DNA from: Nicotiana tabacum
Lineage: Eukaryota > Streptophyta > Magnoliopsida > Solanales > Solanaceae
DNA length: 64,000 nt
Direction of reading: 5' to 3'
Assembly (NCBI RefSeq): GCF_000715075.1
Contig: NC_134087.1
Span: forward strand, 107,299,161-107,363,160
The number at the start of each line of letters is the position of its first letter. Position 1 is the stretch's first letter. Of the stretch, positions 55,199 through 64,000 are shown in pieces. Made by a program: the position numbers and the translations under genes. Below the pieces are notes generated by a model. The model saw nothing but the letters and a program-made list of their open reading frames with translations, was not told the DNA's origin and searched no databases.

Positions 55199-56660
55199 CG
55201 AGGCTGGGCCCCACCACTCTGAACTACATCTCTGGGATGGCCTCCTACTGGCTAGCCTCCACCTCTAGCGGCCTGACCTCCACCTCCAATACCTCTACCT
55301 CTACCTATAGTACCTCTACCTCCACCTCTAGTTGGCTGAGCAGGCGGTGGAACACTCGGTGCCTGAATTATGGCACAGGAACCCTGATGCTGAGAGCTGC
55401 TCAGTGCTCGAGGGCAAAATTTAGCGATATGCCTCGTGTCGCCACAAGTATAACAAGCCCTCAGCTGCTGAGAATGCTGACCCTGACGGCCTGAATAACC
55501 ACTCTGGAAACTCTGGAGCGAAGGTGCACTGATAGGTAGGGCAGCTGATCAGAATACTATATATGAGAACCACAACCACCTGGAGCACCGTGAGAAGCCT
55601 GAAGTGCTGAATGAAATGGCCTGGAAGGATGGCCCCAACCAAAAGAATCTCTGCCTCCAGATAAGGCACCACTAAACCTGCCCAAATGATGAGGCCTCTT
55701 GTCTGACCCCTGACCACTCCCCTGTGATAGAACCATCTTAACTCTTCTGGCCACACTGGCCGCATCCTGAAAAGAAATCTCGCTCCCCGTCTCCTTAGCC
55801 ATTTGCAATCGAATAGGCTGAATGAGTCCCTCAATGAACCTCATCACATATTCTCTCTCTCTCAGTGGGAATTATAAGAAGAGCATGATGGGCCAAGCCA
55901 ATAAATCTGGTCTCGTAGTGTGTAGCAGTCATAGAACCATGTTGGAGATGCTCAAACTACCTCCAATAGTTCTCCCTCTGAGTGATAGGAAGAAATTTCT
56001 CCAGAAATAGCCGAGAAAACTGATCCCAAGTCAAAGCCAGTGACCCAGCTGGTCTAACCAAACAATAATCTCTCCACTAAGTCTTGGCGGATCCACACAG
56101 ACAAAAAGCAGCAAAGTCGACCCCATTGGTCTCCACTATTCCCATGTTCAGTAGAACCTCATGACAGCTGTCCAAATAATCCTAGGTATCCTCAGAAGAT
56201 ATACCACCAAAAGTAGTAGTAAAGAGCTTGGTGAACCTGTCCAACCTCCACATGGCATTAGCAGACATAGCTGGCCCCTGACTGGTCTGTGCCACAATAT
56301 TAGGATGAACTACCCAACTGGCTGAGCTGCTGGAGTCTGAAACTGAGGAGCTATTTGCTCCGGAGTGCGGGTAGTAGGAGTCTGGGCTCCTCCTCTAGCC
56401 TGAGAGACGGCTGGTGCTATAGGAAGCAAGACTACTTGGGCGACACTATCCATAAGGCCCATTAGACGGACCAGAGCATCCTGAAGTACTGGGGTGGCGA
56501 TGAACCCCTCTAGGACCTGAGCTGGTCCTGCTGGAATTGTCTGGGCTGGAACCTCATCGTCAAACTCAACTTGAGGCTCCACCGTTGGTGCTGCAGCTCG
56601 AGCTCTGGGATGTGCCCTACCTCTACCTTGGGCCCTAGCACGGCCTCGACCTCTGCCCAT
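55199..56660 (-). pseudogene. gag of element E (broken)
   Basis: ATG at 56660: MGRGRGRARAQGRGRAHP, a basic N-terminus, to 56310 (TAG). The middle is in fragments. 55557-55847: RFIEGLIQPIRLQMAKETG and FQDAASVARRV. The CX2CX4HX4C knuckle (CYTCGDTRHIAKFC) reads at about 55414-55460. 55199-55400 encodes a Gly/Arg-rich hinge. Confidence 0.85.
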
Positions 56661-56941
56661 CGCAGGAGCTGCTACTAAGGGCTCGGGCTACTGGTCAGCT
56701 AGGTCTTGGAATCGGGCTAGAAGCAGCTATTGAATCTGGTGATTGCTGTGTGATAATGCCTGCGAAAGAATAGAGTGGAAGTTCAATTAGCATTGAGAAA
56801 TTAAGTCGCACAACATGAAAGAATATATGTGAAGTTTTTCCTCACTCTGTAGCCTCAGGGGGATAAATACAGACATCTCCGTACCGATCCCTCAGACTCT
56901 ACTAAGCTTATCCATGAATTGTGAGACCTAAGCGACCTAGA

Positions 56942-56953
56942 GCTCTGCTACCA
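56942..56953 (-). other. Primer-binding site of element E
   Basis: Minus-strand TGGTAGCAGAGC, close to the initiator tRNA-Met complement TGGTATCAGAGC with one change. Confidence 0.75.
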
Positions 56954-56956
56954 ACT

Positions 56957-59900
56957 TGTCACGACCAGGATTTCACACCCTCGGAAGTCATGATGGAGCA
57001 AACAAGTGAAAGCTAGGCAAGCCAATTATTCCAAGTATTTAACTCTTTTCATTTTTAGTCCCTTAACGATTGTAAGTTAACACTTTATAAACAGTGGAAT
57101 AATAAAGTGGAAGAATGAAATGTAACAATTTAAAATAATACCAATACAAATCCATAAACATAAGCTACCCAGAACTGGTGTCACAATCTCAGAGACTGTC
57201 TAAGAATACTACAAATAGGGGTCTAAAAGATGAATACAAAGCTGTTTCTAAAATACATAAAAGAAATAGAATGGTAAGATAGAAGGAGATGCCAAGGCCT
57301 GTGTATGCCTACAGGACTGCCTCGGGTCTCCGCCACTGGACTGAAGGCAGCAACCTCGCTGTGGTCCAAAAGTTGCAGCACTGAGATCTGCACACAGTGT
57401 AGAGTGTAGTATCAGCACAACCGACCCCATGTGCTGGTAAGTGTCTAGCCTAACCTCGGCGAAGTAGTGACGATGCTAGGAAAAGATTACCAAATAAGTA
57501 GTGACGAGGCTAGGACAAGACTACCAAATAACATCCCAGCAAGGGAGATAATATCAAAAGCAATAACATCCCGTCAAGAGAGACAATATCATAAACCTCT
57601 TGTCTTTTTCACAATTACTTCACAACTCAATTCTCAACTTGAGCCAACGCTCTACAATGTTACATTACCAGTAATACTTCCACAAGCCTTGTTCAACAAT
57701 AGAAATCATCATATAAAGCATGAACAATACGAAACAGAGTCACATTAATCATAATATAAGACTCACGGGCATGCTTGACACCGACGTAAAGATACTCGCT
57801 ACCACATCTATATGTCGTACTCAACAATTAACACATAGCAAATAAGACTCAACTCCTAATACCTAAAGCTAAGGTTAGACCAAACACTTACCTCAATGCC
57901 ACGAACACAATTCAAGCCTCAACTACCACTTTACCTCTTGGTTCCACTCCCAATTCGTTTGTATCTAGTCACAATTTACTTTATAATATTAATAAATGCT
58001 AACTAAACCAATTCTAATGCATGAAAATAGGTTTTCTAGGGTTTTCCCCAAAAAGTCAAAAATCGACCCCTGGCCCGCTTGGTCCAAACCCAAAATTCGG
58101 ACCAAAACCCGATTACCCATTTACCCCCGAGCACGGATATACAATTGGTTTGGAATCCGACCTCAATTTGAGGTCTAAATCCCCAAATTTTGATATTCCT
58201 AAGTTCTAGCCAAAATTCCCAATTCCACCATGAAATCCCTAGATTCTAGGATGAAATCTTATTAAAAGAAGTTAAGGAGTGAAAGAAAAAAGTTAAAAAT
58301 CACTTACTTGTGTTTTGGGGAAGAAATAGTGTATTGAAAAATCGCCTCTTATGTTTTAGGGTTTTGAAAAATGAGAAATGGCTAAAAAGTCTCGTTTAAA
58401 TATACCCCTCTCAGACCCCCACCGCTAACCGCATAAAAAGGACCACAGCCACGGAGTGCGACCGCGAAGACATGGGCTCACCGCTGACCGCATAAATCCC
58501 ACTGCGATCGCGAAGACCCCACCGCGGATAGCGAAGCCTGGTTTCAAAGAGCTACAACTTTCTTTGAACCTGCAACTGTTATGTTCTAAGTCTAAATTAA
58601 CTTCGAGGCCTATCTAAAACTCACCCGAGCCCTCGGGTATCCAAACTAATCAGGCACACAAGTCTAAAAACGTCCTACGAACTTTCTCATGCGATCTATC
58701 ACGACCAAAACCGAAGGGCCGCGATGGGCACCCGGTGCCTTAATCAACCGAGTACCAATGTAACATATCTTTCTTATCATACTATCACGAGTAAATGAGC
58801 CAGAAAACCCGTTATGAGATAACAAGAATTAAACATAAGGGAATACTCAACATATGAAGACCCAACATGATATACAAACTTATATATGTGACATACGGGC
58901 CTATAAGGCCGATATGACCATTTGTAAACTCAAAACATAGGCCGACAAGGCCATACAAGTATCCATACACCTAACATTTGTCTAAAAGCCTCTAAGAGTA
59001 CCTAATATCATAAAGGTCGGGACAGGGCCCCGCCGTACCAATCAATAAATATCCAAAGCATACTGACCAAATAGGCAACTCCGGATCAAGTGGAGTGCAC
59101 CAACACGTTCCGCTGAGCTGAGAACCTACTTGGAGGAATGTCAACCTATCTATCGGGACCTGCAGGGATGAAATGCAGCATCCCCAGGCAAAAGGGACGT
59201 CAGTACGAATAAAGTACCGAGTATGTAGGGCATGGAAACATAAACAAGAATAGTAATGTAAAGAGAGATAGATGAGATACAACCTGTAACATATAAGTGC
59301 CTCTGGGGGCTACTGACATGATATGCATAATACATATATATACATAAACTTTTAAAAAGCATACACCTCTGTGGGCATCATAATCATCATATCGTACCCG
59401 ACCTCAAAGAGGACTCGGTAAAAGCGTACCCGACCATCATAAGGTTCGGTAGAATCGTACCCGGCCACGTGGAGCTCGGTAAACCCAACTGATCAGTGGT
59501 TGCACAATAGGTGCCGTACCCGGCCGACTATAGCGCGGCTCGGTAGAGTAAAATAGATACTATATATAATGCATGCTAGACTCATGGAATCATCTTCTAA
59601 ACCTTTTGGAGTGACTTAAGAACATTATGGACATCCCTACCATCAATATGAACCTTAGTAGGATTTAAGGATCATACACACTTGTTTAGAATAATTTTAT
59701 AAGGAAAGAACAACATGGACAACCTTAGTTGCTAGGAGTAGAGTCATTATGAAATAGCGTATCGTTTATGTTCATTTCATTTTAGATCATGCCAAAAGAA
59801 AGAAGAAAGTGCCTTAACATACCTTGATTGTGTACTGCCCAACCTCAAGCTATGCAAATGTCACGACTCCTTAGTCTACAATAAGAGAAATGACACTATC

Positions 59901-61959
59901 GTTATCATTTAAGCGTCATAACTATTATGTATCGACCACAACCTATTTTACAATGAAACGGATAGAACCTCCCCTATATATATGACTTCACACTAGTCAA
60001 AACAATCACAAACAACCCAACATACCCCTATCACTTCATCCATAATATGACGACCATAATCGTGTCAAACAATCCGAAAATGTTACAACGAACGACCAAC
60101 AAACAACCTTGCCATTATGTGGTGTTTCTCTACACCCTTCCTCCTATCAACTTCATAAAAATAGTAGTAAAAGATACAATCCAATACCAACACAAAACAA
60201 CCCACAAAGCAGTCCCAAAAGTTCATCAACTCAACAATAATTTTTCAGTTTACTTAAATATGTTTCGACTTGTCTTTTCTTTCAAATTGAGAAACACAAC
60301 CAAAAGTACATAATTATACCTCTTATCCAATAAACCAGACATGAATTCAACTTAAAATAAGTTCACAACCAGCCAACCATTACACAAGAACAAACAACAT
60401 ACCATTCTTTCGAAACTAGCTAGGTCTATTTTTTACGATTGAGTTACAACTCGCAAACGCATAGATAATGGAAGGAGAAGCATAAACGTACCTTGTACTG
60501 GGTATAACCCATGAAACCTGATCCTTCTTAATCAAAAAAAAGTTCCTCAACATTGCTACAAGAAGGAGAAAGAGAAACTAGCAAGCTGTCCGGACTTTTC
60601 AGCACTAGAATCGCGTCGTAACACCCGGAATACCCTAGGGTTTATGTGGGATTTTTGGGGAAGAGTTGCAGGGGTTCAATTTGGTTTTCTTTGTCTGAAA
60701 GATAGGTGAAATAACTGAGTAGATAGTCCCTTAAAATTCCCCTCCTGGCCGACTTAGGGGCTTTTAATTTTGTCCTCTCATTTTGGCAAGTAGGTGATGC
60801 ACCTACTTGTCACCTACCAATCTGCGCAGTCTCGCGAAAATGCGAATATCTCTTTACTCCAATATTGTATCGACAAACGGTTTAATGATTTAGAAACTAG
60901 ACGCATAGATATTTAATTTTGTAGGTATATCATCCCCTAATTAAAAGTATATTGGGAGAAAAGATCAGTTACATTTGACCTAATTTTCAGCACATTTATG
61001 AATGGAACTTGTGATGACCTTTTCCAGCTTTTGTTCCACAACTCGCTTGACTTCAAAACATAAAACCAACTATCATAAGACTAAAATAACTCATATTATA
61101 ATCTCCTTATAATTTTAATCACCCTAGTTTCACCCCAAAAGTACATGGTAAAACATTCCAACTTATCGACTTTCGACGAAACTTATTTTCTTCAATTTGT
61201 TTAGCTTCTAAGCCTTCAAACTCTCTTGCTACTTGGTATCAATGATCTTAAATATTTGTAACCTCCACGTTAACATGATGAACTAACTTTGTAAACTTTT
61301 GAAACATTATTCCATTTCTAAGCTTACATTAATTGACTTATGACGTACTCTTACATACGAAAACATGGGGTGTAACACGATCAAATCATCAAAATAACAT
61401 CAACAACTACGGATTCAACCTCAAATTCATAAAATTACTCAAAGACATTGAAATTTCCATTTTCTCTCAACTATAGGTCCATTTTATACCAAACCACTTC
61501 CGATTCTTACCAAATTCCACATATTCAACTAATTTATCATTTTAAACTTGTACTGGGATCCGGAGCCAAGATACGGGCCCGATACCATCAAGAAATTGCA
61601 TTAATTCACTTCTAAAAGCTTATATATTTTCCAAAAATAATTTTCTTTAAAAATTCATTTCTCGGGCGTGGGACCTCGGAATTCGATCCCGGGAATACGC
61701 CCAAGTACCAAATTTTACTACAGACACTACGAGACCGTCGGGTCACGGGTCCGGGTGTGTTTACCAAAAATGTTGACTAAAGTCAACTTTATTCAATTTT
61801 AAATGCCAATTTCCTTATTTATCTTAGTTTTCAAATAAAAGCTTTTCGGAAGCGCGCTGGGACTAAGCACGCAATACGAGGTGAGACAAAAAGAGGTTTG
61901 CAAGGCCTCGAGACACGGAATTACTTTCAAAAAGAGTGATGACCTTTTGGTTCGTCACA
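56957..61959 (-). repeat. 5' LTR of element E, split by a solo LTR
   Basis: 56957-58696 and 61383-61959 match 48783-51724 in order; the middle is the insert at 58697. Once this and one CGATC are removed, the LTR is about 2.3 kb, roughly 0.6 kb shorter than its mate, matching the missing repeat block. A short 35-bp duplication (TAGTGACGA...CCAAATA) lies at 57466-57535. Confidence 0.88.
58697..61377. mobile_element. Solo LTR nested in the 5' LTR of E (2.68 kb)
   Basis: It begins TATCACGACC (TG changed to TA) and ends GGTGTAACA. CGATC flanks it at 58692-58696 and 61378-61382: a perfect 5-bp target duplication. Ends resemble chromovirus LTRs (T-TCACGACC...). No internal region, so it arose by LTR recombination. 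There is no long ORF. Confidence 0.88.
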
Positions 61960-61964
61960 TCCAG

Positions 61965-62309
61965 TTACCTTTGCATTCGTTCCTCTCTGACCTCGAATGT
62001 CCCATTAACTTGGTTCACCACGAGGAGGGAGTCACACTTAACATCGATTACCTCCAAGCCCAAGCTCTTGGATAGTTTGAGACCTGCAATCATGGCCTCA
62101 TATTCGGCCTCATTGTTAGTTAATTTTATAGTGCTAATAGATTGTCTAACTACATTGCCTGCTGGTGGCTTTAATACAATGCCATGTCCGGGCCATTTTA
62201 CATTCAAGGTGATATCCGTAAAGAGGGTCCAGATCCTCGAAGAAGTCCTAGAGTTCAACAATAATTCTCTTTCGACCTTGGGTATTAGGGTCGGCATAAA
62301 ATCAGCCAC
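61965..62309 (-). pseudogene. RNase H of element D, right of chromovirus
   Basis: Minus-strand 115-codon frame: LFTDITLNVKWPGHGIVLKPPAG (first Asp; the usual GAS is changed), TNNEAEYEAMIAG (Glu), CDSLLVVNQVNGTFEV (Asp) and EERMQR; it then joins 48777 across E. Confidence 0.85.
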
Positions 62310-62976
62310 AAAGTCTGAAAAATTTGAGATTTAATGGCAGTCCGGGGCTGATATTCAATCTCGTACTCACTGATTTCCACGGCCTATTTGGGCAGCCGTC
62401 TTGAGAGCTCGGGCTTATGCATAACACTCCTCAATGGGTAAGTAGCCACAACACATATAGGGTGACATTGGAAGTATGGTTTTAGCTTCCTAGAGGCGCT
62501 TAGCAAAGCGAGCACCAACTTTTCTAGGTGAGGGTACCTAGTTTCGGCCTCGCCAAGTGTCCTACTAACATAGTAGATTGGGAATTGCCTACCTTTGTCT
62601 TCTCAAATCAGGACTCCACTTACCGCTATCTCTGATACTGCCAAGTACAAGTATAGTTGTACGTCTGTCTTCGACGTGTGTGAAGCAATGATGGGCTTGA
62701 TAGATACCGCTTTAGTTCCTCCATGGCCCGTTTGCATTACGAGATCCATGAGAAGTTATGCTTCTTCTTCAATAGTAAGAAAAATTGGTGACTCTTATAG
62801 GAGGACCTCGATATGAATTGCCCCAGGGCGGCTATGCGTCTGGTTAATCATTGCACGACCTTTACCTTATCCCCAACCATGATATATTTGATGGCTTTAA
62901 TCTTGTCAAGATTGATCTCGATTCCCCTATTGGACACCATAAATCTGAGGAATTTACTTGATCCAACTCCAAATAA
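62310..62976 (-). pseudogene. RT C-terminal part of element D (inverted)
   Basis: Minus-strand text in several frames: GVGSSKFLRFMVS and GIEINLDKIKAI near 62870-62960, thumb and connection through 62600, then the RT-linked RNase H start. It begins at a joint (62972-62980) at the residue where the plus-strand RT of D stops (47259). Confidence 0.8.
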
Positions 62977-64000
62977 GCATGCATTGCACTCTTTTTCCCT
63001 TGATTCGGTTTTGTCCCAAATGGGTTTTTCGGCAAGGTTTTTAATAAGACAACAATAAATCGTGCTAACTTAGAATTGTGACAGGTTAAGAACCAGTATC
63101 GGATATCATGACAACAGTATTCGAGGCCTCTCTACGATCTGCCCTGAACACTAGGGGCATTACCCTCGGATAACGACTTTAGCAAGGAAAGAAACTTTGT
63201 GATTGAATAGTCTCGGCTTAATCGATATGACTTACTGTAAGGGCAAAACAGTCAAATGAATCATGCCCACATAGACTGCTCGAGCCCTGACACAAAGCTT
63301 GTACACATGTGTAACTATTACGCACAAAAATAAAAAGAAGTCTCTACCTTGCAGATAAATATCTTGCCCCTTAAATAAAATTTCTGTTTTATTTAGGAAT
63401 TTCCTACATCCGATCCTGTAAAGGTATCAAGCCCAAGGGCTGCCTTAATCCAACTTGAAATAATCACTCCCACTCGGGGACTTCCGGCCCGGACGCAAGA
63501 CCTATTAGGCAGCGCCCGAACCTTAAAGACTATGGCCATCCCCATTCGGGAACTGTTATCTTAGGCAAGCCTAGATAACTCGGGGTAACAAGCCCACTAG
63601 GCAACACCTGAACTAAAAAGACTACGACCATAATAAAATTGCTCAGAGACGTTCGAGACCCGTAGCAAAAAACAAGGCCTTAAAAATTTCTTAACCGGTT
63701 CTAAAGACTACCCTCGACAAACTATAATCTAAAAAATTATAAGTACTTTGGGGAAACGTTTTCGGTCATACCAAACCCCCACGATGCCTTAAACAATGTC
63801 AAAGGCAAGGCCTGTTCGGACCTCCGAACATGACTTAACTATTTCATACTAAGGCATTTCGATCTTTGCAAATATAAATAATAAAGCAAAGGAAAACAAA
63901 ACTCAGATATTGTCGAAGGGAAAAAAAAGCCTTGTATTATATATACATATAGTCTTTACAAAGTCCAAATAACCTAGACAAAAAGTATAAAAGTACACAA
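62977..64000 (+). other. Post-pol spacer of element D
   Basis: Matches 30870-31900 of element B in order and on the same strand. No ORF of note within it. The antisense gene, PPT and 3' LTR would lie beyond the window. Confidence 0.7.

Larger units (their letters stand above)
48783..61959 (-). mobile_element. Element E: chromovirus (Tekay/Del-like Ty3/gypsy)
   Basis: LTRs begin TGTCACGACC and end CACA. The 5-bp target duplication TCCAG at 48778-48782 and 61960-61964 is perfect. Minus-strand order: PBS, gag with CX2CX4HX4C, protease, RT, RNase H, integrase, chromodomain-like end. PBS and a degenerate chromodomain identify the lineage. Coding region broken. Confidence 0.92.
42356..64000 (+). 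mobile_element. Element D: Tat-like retrotransposon, rearranged and nested
   Basis: Begins with a 5' LTR and PBS almost identical in kind to element B. Gag, protease and the first part of RT run on the plus strand to about 47259. The remaining RT, RNase H and integrase are on the minus strand (47262-62976), then the plus-strand post-pol spacer runs to the window end. A MULE MITE and chromovirus E lie within. The 3' LTR is beyond the window. Confidence 0.85.

Noticed and set aside
55237..55494. Plus-strand Ser/Thr-repeat ORF
   Set aside because: Antisense of the Gly/Arg-rich hinge of gag of element E.
1..64000. tRNA, rRNA and organellar insertions
   Set aside because: Looked for conserved stems and the usual organelle gene words; none recognised by eye. 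A tRNAscan or organelle BLAST would settle it.

Overview
This is plant nuclear DNA. It holds spliced genes, LTR retrotransposons of plant lineages (Tat-like and Athila-like Ty3/gypsy, chromovirus), and Stowaway, hAT and Mutator-like MITEs. The repeat types suggest Solanaceae, perhaps Nicotiana, but that is inference; no sequence was searched. Only two host loci are visible: a minus-strand GH17 + X8 beta-1,3-glucanase gene (10.5-12.4 kb) carrying two frameshifts, and a plus-strand methyl-CpG-binding-domain (MBD) gene (38.4-39.6 kb). Almost everything else is nested retrotransposon.

Layout. (A) 1-9998: minus-strand Tat-like element, 3' LTR cut by the window edge, with an antisense accessory gene (883-2581). 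10.5-14.0 kb: the glucanase pseudogene, a Stowaway MITE and AT-rich spacer. (B) 14024-35822: plus-strand Tat-like element with both LTRs. Its pol is broken by a CACTA-like insertion (18.63 kb) and by a whole Athila-like element (C, 20.2-30.3 kb). Its distal part carries a spliced antisense accessory gene (32040-34798, minus). 35.8-42.3 kb: gene island with a 0.63-kb tandem duplication upstream of the MBD gene, an hAT MITE with a perfect 8-bp target duplication, a chromovirus integrase scrap and a solo LTR. (D) 42356-64000+: a third Tat-like element. It has a Mutator-like MITE in RT and an inverted pol segment (about 47260-62976) into which a minus-strand chromovirus (E, 48783-61959, target duplication TCCAG) has inserted. 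The 5' LTR of E was itself hit by another LTR that is now solo (58697-61377, target duplication CGATC).

All pol genes are broken by stops and frameshifts, and several have lost catalytic residues, so no autonomous element is visible. The most interesting signals are: a palindromic GCGGNCCGC-CATTTT-GCGG module in arrays next to TATA boxes of two different gypsy lineages and at an internal promoter of element C; matching intron positions in the antisense genes of A and B; and the pol inversion in D, whose two ends rejoin to the expected gene order.

No tRNA, rRNA or CRISPR was recognised.
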